From NCBI GenBank assembly GCA_950295325.1, contig OX485806.1:9920001-9984000 (forward strand): DNA of 64,000 nt, read 5' to 3'. The stretch is from Polytrichum commune (taxonomy: Eukaryota; Streptophyta; Polytrichopsida; Polytrichales; Polytrichaceae). The notes under the pieces were generated by a model. That model did no database searches and had not been told where the DNA came from. It saw nothing but the letters and a program-made list of their open reading frames with translations. Each line of letters opens with the position of its first letter. Position 1 is the stretch's first letter. Both the position numbers and the translations under genes were made by a program. This document shows, piece by piece, positions 1 to 15,000 of this stretch.

Positions 1-72
1 ATTAATTTTAAAGTCCATGAAGTCAAAAGACGTATGTGACTAGAAGTACATTAAGATGGTGTGGGAAAAAGG

Positions 73-452
73 CTACACTAAATATGATATTTAGTGTCAC
101 CATGGTATTTCGTGTCACTGTGGTAACTTTTTGGATGACACGTCCTATGAATTAAGTGAACAAATACTGTCATGAATGATGGATGAGTTCATCCGTTGGC
201 CAAAACCCTACCTTCCCTTGTCGGCAACTTGTGATGAAAACATTGTCATGGATGATTGAGATTTGGATGAAAAATCGCTTGGTAAGTGATAGTAATTGCA
301 ACATTGTTAATCTATAATCCCCCAAATCTTTAACAAGGAATGACAAAGAATGTTGGGTTATCATTTAGTGTTGGTGACACTAAACCGCGGTTTACGATTA
401 GTATTGAGTAAGACACTTAGAATTGGTGACACTAAGTATCACATTTAGTGTA
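73..452. repeat. MITE with ~29-bp terminal inverted repeats (CTACACTAA family)
   Basis: The left end starts CTACACTAAATATGAT and continues to TTAGTGTCACC. The right end is its imperfect inverse (ggtgacactaagtatcac...). Each terminal repeat is itself partly palindromic (CACTAAAT..ATTTAGTG), so both ends can form hairpins. No ORF is seen. The inner right part (about 360-435) matches, in reverse, 21467-21520 plus 21942-21970, so the element at 21.45 kb is a relative. Similar ends recur at 12.5, 19.5 and 49.2 kb. The target duplication is not clear. Confidence 0.65.
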
Positions 453-1391
453 ATTTCACTAGAGTAATGGAGTGCAGTGACCTTCTTGACATAGAAGCTC
501 ATATCAACTTGATGGTTCAATTGACAGTCATACTTCATACCATTAGAAAACCTGAGTGATCCGCCCTACTTTGTTTGTTCATGTTATTTGAATATCTACA
601 ATTCTTGAAAATAAGTGGTGTAGTTGCAAGTGCTCTCTAGCCAATTAAAACATGGGATGGAAGAGACAAGTGCAACTCATTATCGGTTTCATTGTTAATT
701 CTTTATATTATCAATTGTAAAAACACAACAGCATCAAAGACAAAACTCATGTTTGATGGGAACGAGTGTCCATTGACCTATCCACTTAATAATTTCAAAA
801 AATGGTAACCGTGAAAGCGTAGAAGGTTTGTATATTGAAAATAAGTTATAATCTTTGAATTTTTGGTCTAATTCAGTTATACTATAAGTAACTACGTTTT
901 CACCTCTTTGATGAATAGTATCACTAAGGCATCATTCGTATGCAAATTGTCAAGAATAATTTGCTCGCTAGGGCACTTCGTGTGCACAATATATCCTTAT
1001 CAAGTTATCATCCGATTTTGGTTTACATCAATATTTCTAGACAAATTCATATATGTCGTACTTAAGTGAATGTGAACATATAATTTTTTTACTGAATTCA
1101 TGATATATAATTTGTATATGTAGTGGAGGCATTTATCACATTAAAGTCTTAAAATTTCAGTATAAATAATAAGTCATTTCTTAGCATGTCTTTAGTATAT
1201 ATACACTTGGTTCTCTCTCGATAAACTTCTTGTATGTAATGGGTTTAATTTCATGGTGACCCAAGCACGTCATTTAGGTTTTCAATGAAGAGTCCACCCT
1301 ACTGGAATTATGGACTTAGAATTAGTCCAGGTTTACTTAAATATGTGCTATATGGTGAATTTGCATCCCAAGTGTGAATGTTTTTTGATAC

Positions 1392-3073
1392 CTCAACTTG
1401 AACAAAATACATGAAAGCGGAAGCTATTGATGACTTTTGCTTGTCGTGGAAGTCCACGAGGATCTCCTCCATGTGTGCCTTACCTTGCTACAATATCAAA
1501 ACAAAAACATCGTCATGCCATTTAAACCAAGCGTGTGAAGTTAGAATGTGCACACCACCACCCTATGACATTGATTTACCAAACACTCTTCCAAATCTCA
1601 AACATGTAATATCGAATATTCTTAAACATTGAATAAGAGAGGAAAAAAAAAACATCATCGGTGTTGGCACCAGTGTAAATGAGTGCCCGATGACCTAGAA
1701 TTATGACTACAACCATATGAGACTTGGGCAATACATCTTCCATCAACGAAAGGATCTGCAAATCCACCACATTGGTGAATTTATAGATTAATCATCAACA
1801 TGAGTCAACTTTCAGTTACTCAAGTTGTCTTGGTCAAGTCTCGTATGCTTGTAGTGTAATATGGGATTTTATTTTGTTTAATCATGAAATGTAATATTTT
1901 CTTAATGTGTATTTATATATTAACATCATAATTATATAATTATATATATGCTAACATCATAAATAAATAAACTAAAAATATGATAAAATCATAAACAAAT
2001 ATTCTTTTCTTTTGGCCTCCACATTTAATTTGCAACCTCAAGGCGGTCAATACAATGTTTTCGCAATTTTTCCGCGACTTCTGTTGCACCTTTGGCCAAT
2101 GCTGGTTTGTTGCTCTTATTCCGAAAAAATGTGTGTTCCAATTTGTTGTAGGTGTCCTATGGAAGTCATTTCACAAGTATAGCATTTCAAATGTGGAACT
2201 AGATATAGTATTGAATCTTTGGTGTAAGCATATGAAATCCTAAGGAAAACGATCGTAACCTAATCGAGCGGTTAGTCAACAAATTGTTTTTCTTTCGGTT
2301 TCCCTATGATCACACCTAGGTTTTTCACAAAGCCTCCTCCTTGGGTGACCTCAAATCTCAAATTCAAAAAACAATTATATAGATAGTTGCCTTCCTAAAA
2401 TGCCATGATTTATTCACAAAAATCGCAATTTCCAAGATAATTGGCAACCCATGAAATAATTTGAAGCTTGATTCCATTGAAGCCGCTTGAGTAATAGGTT
2501 TCTCTAAATATGCTTGTTTCAACCTCGAATAGATTTCTTCATGTTTTAGTGTATGCAATGTTTATTCATGTGAACTTCACTACCAAGTTCATTGTCATGA
2601 CATACATGATATGAGTATAATTCACAACATGATTTCTACAAATCAAATCGTAAAGAAAAAGTTTATGTATTCCTATCACATTCAAGTGGATTTGAAATTT
2701 TTTAGGGTAGAAAGTTATATGTGTGTTTAGTTTATGACAAATAGCAGAATTTTTTCTATGGATGAAATAAGACACTAAAATGATTTCAATTTTTTTTTTT
2801 GAAAAAAAACAACTTTGACTCCCGAGTACTACTAGTTGGCATTTAGGGGTGGCCGTTCTCTAACGATTAAAAATCACTTCCCTATGCCATTAACAAATAA
2901 TTTTCTTGGGGATTAAAGAATCAAAATGACGCTTCGAATGCGAAAACGAAGATTACTATGTTGGAGTTGTATGAAGTAGGAAAAGAAGTAAAAAAAATAC
3001 TTGCTTGATATTGGTCAAAAATGTCTTGGCAGTCGTTCTTTAGCATCAACATTGCCTTAAAGTTCTCTTTAAG
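1392..3073 (-). CDS. SPEF2: SPEF2-like gene: most distal C-terminal exons visible
   Basis: Exon 3073-3001 follows a tgcag acceptor and reads LKENFKAMLMLKNDCQDIF, in phase with the exon at 4653. This resembles the SPEF2 stretch that follows the conserved Trp-containing segment. Exon 1487-1392 (32 codons, phase 0 at both ends, ttgtag acceptor, gtatca donor) reads ...FHDKQKSSIASAFMYFVQVE, like the 'LxQVE' segment of the family. Between them, 2558-2420 (minus, HEEIYSRLKQAYLEK) and 1755-1695 may be further exons, but their junctions do not fit cleanly and I leave them uncalled. No stop codon belonging to the gene was found before the window edge. Confidence 0.6.
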
Positions 3074-6000
3074 CTGCACAATTACGGACACGAAATAAAT
3101 GATTTGATGTTGACCACAATATCCTTAACCCATCAATATCTTTAACCCATAAACAACACGGGTTTCAATATATGATCATACACACTATTTGTTATCGACC
3201 TCACTAAGTTTAGAAACCATACATGTATTTGGGGGTTGTACCACATTTTATATATTTGTCTCATGTGAAGGATAAATCAAAATATACCTATATTTGACAT
3301 TGACGATCGAACTACAATGTATGTATTTGTAGCAAAGGGCACCTAGGCAATGTATATAAATTTGAATCAACAATGGCATCAAGATGCTTGAGGGATTGAA
3401 ATAGTCCAGAAAGTGCAATTGGGGAGAACAAGTGAATTCTAGGTATGGTCACTTTCGACATGTTTATGTTTAAAATGGAACTAAGTAGCTGGACTGCATG
3501 TTCTCTGCATAGAGAGGCCCAACCCGAGCCTCTTGGATGCTTAAGGGTTAAAGTGTTCTCTGACATATACAGAGGCTTGTGAAATTTGGATACTCAATCA
3601 TACAATTCGACTTAGATTAAAATTTGAATCCTATTAGGAAGATTAAGGAACTCCAATACACTACATGTGAAACACCCTCAAGAACTTGGGATCAAATATG
3701 AAACAAACAATGATAAGACCATTATGCTATCCATGGGATGTGTATCATTTGAACGAATATCACGAGTTGGTTTGAATTGGTTCTATATAACATTGTTGAG
3801 CTCCTTGAGACGCTATCCCTAGGTGTGAAACTAGAATTTATTGCACCAAGAAAAATGGACATAATGTGTACACATTAACTAATAACCCCTAGAGGCCAAG
3901 AAGATTTCTTCTGCCTTGACAACCACCTGTACCCAACTATATTAGTGTACATTGCTACACTGTAATCTTCTAATTTTGAACGCATTATTAACTAAACTTT
4001 CGTGTTACAAAGATGCCATTCAAATGATCATATCCAACATTAGATGCAAACAAGTTTTTCTAACATTCATCAATTAGTGAATTGTTGAATTGGGATGAAT
4101 GCTCTAAGGTGATTTTGGGAGATTCTTCTTGAATTTTTTTGGAAGATTTCGAGTGATTTTGGAATCTACTTACCCTACAACATAATAGCTTTTAAATTTG
4201 TTTAGGTGATTAAGAAAAAGTGGATGAACCTAACCTAGTTTGGTCATCCTATCGAAGGTAATGAAGATCAAGATATTACATTACAGTTGTACAAAGTTGC
4301 CACCACGACATTTTGCAGCTGGGCTCACTGGGCCCAACACTTAGCCCCCAGATGCATGCATAACCATCGCAATATTCAAATAATTCACGAAGTCATGAAT
4401 GATTTTGAACAGTAGGAAAACACATTGCTATTATAAACCAATATGCATAGAAGTGCACGATGTCTCGACACAGTGAATAAATATGAGAATTATAGTGAAC
4501 ATTGAACAACGAATTGTCAGTACCCAACTAGGTTTAGATTGTGAACAAACAATGACCACCGATGATTAGTTTGATAAGTGAAAGAGCAACATTTCCACAA
4601 TGAAGACAATCACAAAAAATGTGTATTTGAGAGCGATGGTGAGGTTGGGCACCTCCAATAATGTAGCGGTCCTCAAAGAGCGTTCGTATCTAAGGTTTTG
4701 GTACACCAACGGTAGAGTTGCAAAGTAGTTTTGCTCAATGTCATTCCAAGTCTTGTGCAATGACTCTGGGGAAATGAATGAAAGTTTTATACTTCATTGT
4801 GCAATTACAATTTCAAGTAAATGCATTATTCCACATGTCGCATGGAAAGAAACTCCAGAATACTCATGTATTTTCAACGTGGAAAGAACATATATATATA
4901 TATATATATATTCTGAAAAGATATTGATCACTAGGAGGCAATAAGAGGAGTTAAACATACGCACATGTATATAGGCAAAATTTTCATGACACTCTAGAAA
5001 AGAATGAGAGAATTAGAAGAAGGAAAAATAAATGAAAATAGAAATAAAGAACTTACTTGCAACTATTCGTTTTTCCACCTCAGGGTCAATGGCCTCTACA
5101 AGTTCGTCTTCGCCGTTCGCATTGATTCCTACTTCGGGATTTGATGCCTACATAAAAAACCACGGTTCAACATATGATGAATGCTTTAGAGAGAGAGAGA
5201 GATATCCCGGTGTTGCTTCTCTATCAACCGGGTGTGATTTTATAAGTAGTCCTAGGTAGAATTATTTTAGTGTCAATCTAGTATCATTATGATATAAAAT
5301 CCCTGAGCCCACTTCACACGAGGCATAACATCTCATGCTGCATCACGGACAATCGTTATCAACATCAAGTTAACGGGCTCCCAATCACATTGGTACCTAG
5401 CTACATGCATTATTTTTCTTTTTCTTTTTTCTTGATATAGAATCAAAAAACATTCTTGGGCATTCAAGGATTCTTTCATGTAGTGACACCCATCAAGTAT
5501 TTCTTTATGATGAGTAATTCATTCTTATGATATTGGTCAAGTAGTCCCTTTCATACTATTATTGAGGTTGTGTCGAAATACCACGGATCTCCTTAACATA
5601 AATGTTTAGACCAAACATTGGTTTGCAGCTATGTCAGTTTGGTATCGCCTTTTTTGATACCATTTGGGTGCCTATAATGGGAGTCTTACAGTTTTTGATA
5701 TGCTATGGGTATTCGATGGTAATTTTTTCTCCAATACCATTTGCGTATGTACACCATGCAAGAATCTTCATACCCTAGGCAATGTTGTCATAGTATGAAT
5801 ATGGTTCAGAGTGGTATCGATCCAAACAATACTTGGGTTGTACCGCATACTCTCTTACCTTGACATACCCACCACATACTAATCTTTGATTGGTACCACA
5901 ATTCTGATACCTGCCCTTGTGGAGGTTCTTTGATATTGCTTATGGATGTTGTGTGATATTGTTTATGAATGTTATGTGATAATGTTTATATATGTTGTGT

Positions 6001-9000
6001 GTTGATACCACACAATTCCCCATAAAACCCAACACCTGTCCACACCTCTATGGGTGTCGTAACAGCAAGTGGTTTCTCTGGCGCCTTTATGCTCAACTTT
6101 GATGTTTTTTTGGGTGCCGCGACTCCATTTTTTGGGTCTTTGCCTTCCACCTCCGGATCGGGAGGCGGTTTGGGTGTCAAGCACGCAATCGCATCTCGAG
6201 AAGCTTCAAATGCTCGCGTTTTTGCATCCGTTGCATGCTCGGCGGCTTTCATTGCTTGCTTGGCCGCTTCCAATGCCACCAATTTACAATGGATCGCAAC
6301 ACCAGCCTTTTCGGCGGCGTCCTACAATCAAAACTAAAATGATATAAATATTGTTGGTGTTTTGTTGACCGATGTGAATTGGAATATGTTCCCCTTACAT
6401 TGATCATGTTTCATCAATGCAAGGATAGCATCTTTCCTTTCGAAAGGTGGTAACTAACACAACAAAACACAATTGAGAGACCAATTGATTTTACCTTGGC
6501 AATCTCGGCCGCCGATTGCGCTTGTGAGGCCGCGAACTCGGCCTTCATGGCGGCCGCTTGAGCTAGTTCGGTGGCTTTCTTTGCGTCCTCCAACCGTGTC
6601 ACCACCATCTTCCTCGACGTCTTGGTGACGAGCTCCTTTGAAATCTCGGCCATGTCTTTGATCGCCTCAAGCGCCTCGAGCGCCTCCGTTTCCGCTCGTT
6701 GCGCATCAAAATACTTCTCCGCAAGCTGTTGGGCCACCACCTTCCCCGCCTCCGCATTACTAGCGGCCTGGTAAAGATCAAGGCCAACAAGTAACTTATG
6801 GCATCAAAATGTGAATGAAAACGAACTTGAGTTCGGAAATTTTAATTTAATTTAATTCCCCCCCCCCCCTCTCTTTTTGCACTCCACGTGATTACTCGTT
6901 AATACGACACAAACTTCGAGACATTTTTGTGCGACCAAACTTTTTGAGTTCAAAACCCCCTCTTTTATACGACTACGACACTTGATAATGCGACATTCAG
7001 AATCTTCATTGTTTTGTCATATTAAAGAGGTAGTTGATTCTGAATTTCCTTTCATCTATGTTATGTACATCTAGAATACATCCATTCTCACTTTGGAACT
7101 ACTTGGAAACCGCTAACCATCTTGTACTAATCGCGTGTTTCGTACCCTAGAAGAAGTGGGCTAGTTGGAAAATGTAACCATTTAAGACCCATCTACGTTA
7201 AGAAGATGTATTAGTAATGTGCACATCATCCATTTGCAGTTGATTCCGACTTTTAATTACAATCACAAGTGAGGGAGTAAACAATTGAAAGGGTTGGAAT
7301 ACAAAGAGTATTGGATAAAAGAGAAAGGTAGTGAGTAAGCACTTGAGATGGCTAGGGATTTGTGGTGTTGACGTAAACTCATCCATTGCGAAGGTGAAAA
7401 CACAATAAATTATATTACAATGAATAATTGATTATTCTAAGAGGGTCGGCTCCGAAAATAAAATCAAAATTCCCGAATTAGTCTAGTGATGTCAAATTGA
7501 AATAGATCGACTCTCAATCTTGTATGGGAGTTTAAAAAAAATTAAAAATTGAAGCCCCTTCATCCATAATGGATGGGTTTTATGTAGACACCATGAATCC
7601 CAAGCCACTTGGGACACACACTTACTTTGCTCATGGTCATGGTAGTAGAAATAAAGGTTAACAATAACTAGATTTTAGTGATCTCTAGTTTTGGATCCTC
7701 CATTGCTCCTCCTTGAATGAAGTGAGGTAGTGGAGGGGAAGGCCTTATAGACTAAATAGTATAGGCTACTCATGCTTAACCCTAATTAGGGAATGTGGCC
7801 ATTATGTGTGTCACTAATCAATTCAAGACATGATAATGGCATCCCGATTTGGGTGTGGAGGATTAGTACCCTACTTGATTTGCAAATCGGTTATGGTGAG
7901 ACAAGGAGGATATATAGTGGGACATATTTTACCCTTTTTCTAAGTGGCCTAGTGACATAAATTTATATTGAGATTTCTCATAAATGAGGAATCTCAATAT
8001 AAAGATTTTCTTAGTGAAAATGCAATAGTTTTGGAGAAATATGAGAGAGAGAGATTCTCTTGATAGGTGTAGTTCACATGTAAGCGTGGAGTGGGTAGGG
8101 TAGACATACTTAATTCAGTTATTTATTTTAATCGGACACCTGCACTTGAGTGGTATGTGGTTTGGTGTGGTTTTAAAAACAAATACCAAAAATGTATGTG
8201 TTTAACTGAGATTGAATTGTGTATTTGAAATATGCTAACCAATCAACGTAATGGGAGGGCGGGGGGCAGTTGTATGATCATTTGATGAGCACCAGGATAT
8301 TCACTTTGATATTGAATAAGATATTCAATTGAACTCCAAACATTACGAGTAAAGTGATTACGGCGTCAATTTGAATTTGCTAGCCATCTCGTATTAAAGG
8401 GGATGCAACTATATTGAAACACCACGATAATATGAATGCCTATAGTAGGATGTGATTAGGTGTGGATATAAGAACTGATGCCAAAAAGAACATGTGTCTC
8501 AAGGAGACTGCACGACATGTCTAGAATATGCCAACCATTCTAAGTTCAAGAGTCAACATGACAAGGGACCTAATAAACATGAGATTGTACGCATCAACAA
8601 TGAATAAAAGATTCATATGAGCTCCAAAAAATATGTAGCAAATGGCCACGGGCACGATTCGGGAGTGCCTAATCATCTTGCAGTTATTGCATGTTTCAAC
8701 TTCATCTACCTTAAACGTGCAAATTGAAACATGCAATAACGAAAAAACACACACATATCTACCTTAAACGTGTAATTCCTATCCTAGGAGAAGGGGGGCT
8801 AGTCAGAAAAAAAAAAGTAACGATTTCATCCACATGTAGCTTATAGGTTAAATGGACTTCGAATCCTTTTAAGATCAAATTAGGTGTTGTGAGAGTGTTG
8901 CATAATAGTAGTATACCTTTTGTGCAACTTCATCCGCTTCTAAAGCAAGCGACACTTGTTGCAATGCCGAAGTCGCCTTCATGCGGCCATCAAAAATATT

Positions 9001-12000
9001 ATCGGCAATTTTGCTTGCCTCCTCAACATCCACCAAGCAATTTGCACCTCTAGTTGCGGGATGCCGGGGGCACACGGTCATCCATGAGTTGGCAACATGG
9101 AAAACATTGACCCAATGACTCATGTACTCCACCATATCCGGCCATGTTCTTAACCCGGAGACAAACTTTGCATGGGCAAGTTGCACATCCTCGATAGGTT
9201 GTAAACGCATAGCGAGACCCCTAATGGATGGGAAACACACACACATTTTCATCATCAAATTTGAGTTTCTTTTGATGCGATCTTCTCGTTGTCATGTACT
9301 ATTATGTCAATGAATTCATGTTTCGTAACATTGCTAAGCCTTATGTTTCCTCACCCTGGGTTGGAAAACAACTTGACAATAATACAGTCAAGGGTCGGAA
9401 TTAAACAAGTTGTGATTTCAAAAAACGATGGTCAATGGTCATGTCCTGGCGAGGTCCATAAAGGACATGGATTTTTCTTTTAAATTTTTGAAAATTAGAA
9501 ATAGTGAGGGAACATAAAGCTTAGCAATGTTATGTCCCTTTGGTGCAATAGTTGTGTTCAATCTCTCGCATCATGAAGTAAAAGAGAATCACATAGACTG
9601 CCCACCACTGAAAAATGACAATATCATAAGAGCAAAGAAACCCTTCATTTGTACGCACTAGTGTTGGTGACAATATATAGGTGATGGTATGGTACTGATA
9701 AGCAACATCAACAATGGTATTTAAGAACCTGCCCATCATAATCAAAATCATATTATGAGTCAAATATTGGTGTTTGATGGGCATGTCAAGGTCAAAGAAT
9801 CTTTGTATACCCGAGGTGTTGTTTGGGTCAATACCATCATGAAACCATAATGATACCCAAGTGTTTTTGTCTAGGTATGAAGGTGCTTGCATGGTATATA
9901 GACCCTACTAGTATCGAAAACCAAAACACCATCAAATACCCATATTGTATTGATATAAAAAGAAGAAGTGAAAGCCTCATTATACACATCAAATGGTCTA
10001 AAAACACATGACACCAGGCCAACATTGGCACATGTAATCTCTTGCATATTATTATTATTATTATTATCATTATGATGTGGTGTATACTTACGTGGGATCT
10101 TCTAAAGGTGGAGGGTTCATCTCTAAGTGATATTGTTCTCCGGTAATTTGATCGCACACCTTGCCCAATGCTCGGTCGATTGCCTCTTCATCCGTAATGT
10201 TTCCCAAAAGAAACATTCCGTCAATACCGGACACAAGATTCTCATTAGGAAGCTAAGGAATCCTCGCAATTCATAACATTCATGTGTTCCACCCCCACAT
10301 GCCAACATCGCATGGGAATTGAGTGAGCCTTAAGGTATGTGGTTATGTAGGGCTAAGCTATATGGTCATTATCTCTTAATTGAATACCTACATTTGAGTG
10401 ATATATAGCAAGCTTTGTAATTCAGCTGTAGAGGTCTAAAGGAACCCCATTGTGCAACCTATATACGTAGTTTTTTTTGTCAAGTTTTAAAGTCGCACTC
10501 TTTGCGTTTATGGGTTTAGAGTTTCTATTTTGCACATCATCTTAAGTCAAGGAGAAAATGAAAAATATGGTGGTATTTCACATTGATGGTGGTTGCACTG
10601 AGCATGTATTTTGCACAATGCATCCAAGGGCCGCCACTGTGTGTATTTGAACCCAAATATTTACTTTCAATAAGGTGTTTAGTGGATTGAAAAAGTAAAC
10701 TTGTTCAATGATTTCATTTTAGAGAGGATCGTTTTTAAGGCACTTAGCTCAAAATGGAAGGACCTACTTCATACTTCAAGTACATGTTTTTGGACATGTC
10801 AAGGTCTGGAGAGGGGGTCTCGGACACTTAGGCTTGAGATTGGACACCATGACGACGAACTTTATAACAAGATTAAACCATATACGCTCATAGTATATCA
10901 ACCATTCCAAATTCAATGTTTATCACAACTGGTATAACTTGTGAGACAGTTTAAAGAGAAAGAGTGTTTGCCACTTCAACTTTCTAACAACTTTTGCATC
11001 TCAACTCCATTGTGTGAAACTTGAAATGACAACATTTGTGATTCTCAATTGGTGACCACATGAAGTAACATTTGATCCGGTGCACATTTAGAGTTAAAAG
11101 AGCCCATGATAAGGCCACATAAGTACTATGGACATCATCCCTTTCGTTATCAAGCTCCAACTCCTCAAATAAAAAAAGAGCATGGCCACTTTGACAACTA
11201 AATTGCAAAGAAATTTTAAATGTAAAAGGCTTGAGAGCTTGTACTGGCTTTGGAGGCGGAGCTAGTTTTGATCCTGCAGCTCGAAAGCACTTCCAAAACA
11301 TGTAATCGTAGCCGGTTAAAAACTTCTCAAACTCCGCCGCTTGGCCCGGACTAGCGGGGAAACCATCGAGGAGAAAGCCCCTCAAATTCTTGCCTCTCGC
11401 TACAAGTAAGATATTTGTTTTTAGTTGTTGAAAAAAGAAAAGAAAAGAAAAGAATCCATCACTTTGGTTGCCACTATCAAAAAATTCAACTCGAAAATGA
11501 AGTGTTCGTAGTAATAGTCGTAATTGCAACACACGGTTGTATCACACTGAATTCACTAGTAGAAAACCATGCCCGAAGAAAATCGTAGTCGAAACCGGTT
11601 GTGGTTCTTTTGACTAGCCCGATTTGCAGTCGTTAAACGACTATATGTGTTTTCTTTTTCATTTTGCAACTGCAATTACAATTGCTAAACCAAAAAAACA
11701 AATAGGAAATCATTTAGCGACTGCAGATGAGGCCGGTCAAAAGAAGCTCAGTCAATTTTGGCTGCGGTTCTTTTTGGCATAATTTTTTACTAGTGATTAT
11801 AGACCAAGTTGCCTTTATATTATTTACTTGTTGAAACCATCATGTTGTCTTTACTTACCGCTAGGTTTGTTTGGTAGAGGTTTTCTTTTTCGAGTAGCTT
11901 TTTTGCAACCTCCTGGGCAGGTCACCACAACAACAAAAAGAAAAAAGAAAAGAAAAAGGTGAATTTTCAAGCTTGAGAGGTGTACTAATGCAACATGTGA

Positions 12001-15000
12001 AGGTTAAAGTTAAAACATTTATAAAAATTGCCCTTTCAACCAAGGAGGGGGGTTATTAGCAATTGAAAGGGGTTCTCAATGCAGCTTAACATGTGTTATT
12101 GGCGTACCATTTGAATGAGTTATAAATTTTTGAGGTGTTGTCTATAGTTCTAACCCAGCATTGACCCTAAGTTGTTTTAGACTCTCAATTTCATGTCATG
12201 TACATATTTGAACTCAATGTCTAAGTTTGTTGTTGTTTTTTTTTTTGCTCATTTATAGAGTTTTTAAGGGTTAGATGAGCAAATAACTAACCTAGTGTTG
12301 CAGCACACTCAGCTTGGGCAACTTGAGCCTCTGCAAATCATAGAAGAATATCATACCAACTAAGTTTTAGTAAAAGGGAAGTTCAATGTATCAAAAACCT
12401 CAACATTAAGAGCCAAATGAGTCTCATATATGCAATATGGTGAAGTATGTGAGAGGTGGAACCACTACACTAATTAATATCCCAATTAGTGTGTGTCACT
12501 ATCCGGAGTTACGCAATGCTATAACTATTTATCCAGAATGTAATATTTCACCAAGCAAAGTCATTTATGTTCTGTAATGTCCAATCAACCTATTGAACTT
12601 TCATTAGTAAAAAATTAAAGTCTTGAGTAAGACGTTATTGCATTGCGTAACTCCAAACAACAACACACACTAATTGGGAGAATCGGTGTAGCATACACAC
12701 AAATCCATGGTGAAAGTTCAAATGGTGTGGAATAGGGGGCTTCAGAAGGTGTTGTTGGGCCCTTGTTTGAGGCACGGGGAGGTCACTCCATTGTCAAGTT
12801 GACACCACATGCAAACAAAGTTTGCTACCCCTATATTACATGCCATACATAATTTTAAAATTTATGATATTTTTTCTACATATACATAACCATTGATAGT
12901 ATCTTTTTAATATTTTTTTGAAATTTGTAGTCATATTTATTTTTTTAGTTCAATTTTGTGTCATTCTAGTTAGAAACGGTATGTTTTATGAAAAAAACAA
13001 ATCATCAAATTTAGTTACCACTTTTTACTATGTAATAGGTACTGTGTATATCTACTCATGAAAAACATTTGACAAACGTTTGACCCATTTTGGTGATGCT
13101 TTATGTAAAAAGTAGGATTCTTTACATGTAAAGTGTTCGCACGTGGTTGTTCAACTTTACAATGGAGTGACCTCCCCGTGGTTTGAGGATGATGTAACTT
13201 GAGTTGTTTAGATAAAATGCACTTGAATTTTGTTTTGAACGAACTATTTTATGCACAAAGTTCACATCCACCATTGGCTTGCCTTTTTCTTGCTTTATAT
13301 TTGCAATAATCTAGGGTTGTCCCATTGCAAGCATTGGATTCACCTTCGGATCAGTTCCAAATAAGGTATGAATGACTAGTACTCTTAAATGAAGACTAAA
13401 TAATGAACCTTTTTGGAAAAAATATTGAGCTCAATTGAACACCATATGACATACATTAATAAAAGTAAAACACAATACTGAAAAAAGTTCACTAAAGTGA
13501 TGAGGGGTCAAGATTATGATTAACCATATTCCCCAAGATCACAAACTGCTAGTAACATCAACATTGCCACAACATCATCTGGAACCTGCAATTGGGTCCA
13601 CAAGTGCAAAGTGGCCAGTGTTAGCTAACAAAATCCTTACACACCATGCAATAACCATGCTAATGAATGTTCATATATCTATCTACTACATTAGTCACGC
13701 TATTGCTTGTCATTATGTTATGTCTAAAAGATCACACTAAATCGTCTACAAGTCTTGAATTATCACATCCACTAATTGTTAGCATGACACTATTAATCCA
13801 TATCAGTAATAATCTCACGACGAACAATTTCTTACATTCTAACATTTAGTTAAACAATAAGAAGTAAGAAGTGAAGTAATGAATGCGGCTGCAACTTGAG
13901 GTTGCTCCAACAACATGCGACCTCTTTGTGTTTATTTTTAGATTTGGCATTAAAAAGGTTTTGATAAAGACTTAAATACTATACTTTTAAGAATATGAAT
14001 ATCTTAAAACAATCATTTTAGATTACATTAATCACAACCACTTATCTATTTATTAGGGGATCTATTGATACACTTCGGATAGGTGTTTAGTCCTATAAAC
14101 TACATTCTTTGTCGTGACACTAATTGAAACCATGTTGACAACTAGTATAAAGTATACATAGATTTCAATATAGAGTAAGTGACACTAGTGAGCCGGGTGA
14201 CACCAAAACACCGTAACCGATGTAGTTTGTAGGCGTTTCTTCAATTTCGTACATATCTTCAATTGATCATACTTCCAAAGTTGCTAAAAACATGAATCTC
14301 ATATGAATCACAAAGGAAGCCCATTCTCAAAGTAGACACTTGCACCTTCCATTGCACCTTCCATTTCGCACTTTGAAAAGAAATTTAAGATGCCTCAAAA
14401 TTTTTATTAGAGCACATGTCAAGCTAGTCCACACTAACTTACCGGTCGATTTGCATCTAGAGCATCTTTGGCGCGCATGCCTAGTTGTCCTTTCCACGAG
14501 AATTTGTGGTACTTGTTGGGGTGGGGTGGCGGAGTAGGGGGTGGTGGAATAGGAGTCGGAGGCGTCAACGGTGGGTCCAGGAGCGCTTCCACGCAGGTGC
14601 AAGAATTGAGGGTTGTTGTTGATGATGGTGTTGGAGGCGACGGAGTTGGGGTTCGAATCAACATGTACTCTACAAAAAGAACACCAAATGTCATCGTTCA
14701 TAGTCAAACTCATCTGAAGTAGAAGTCGCCAATTATGTCAGCAATCCCAATTTCGACACGCATTTTTTCCTCTAGAGTGGGTAGCCACGCACTTTAATAA
14801 GAACACTGATTGCATTATTGTAAGGACTAAAAACGTATCTCATTGGTTGGAGACAAAATGTCAACGAACCATACTATCATTTTGAGTTTTATTTTTATTT
14901 TAGGGGGTTAGCGGGGGAGGGGGGAGTATGTCACTAGGAAGTGTCAATTGACATATGCGACTTTGAGAGTTTGTATACAAATTGGAGATGATCTTATTTG

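Noticed and set aside
3312-3566. 84-codon minus ORF as a SPEF2 exon
   Set aside because: The exon at 4653 joins 3073 in phase with matching family order, leaving no room; composition is intronic.
11984-12691. CRISPR-like spaced repeats
   Set aside because: The repeats are inverted terminal repeats of a MITE, not direct regularly spaced repeats; the genome is eukaryotic.
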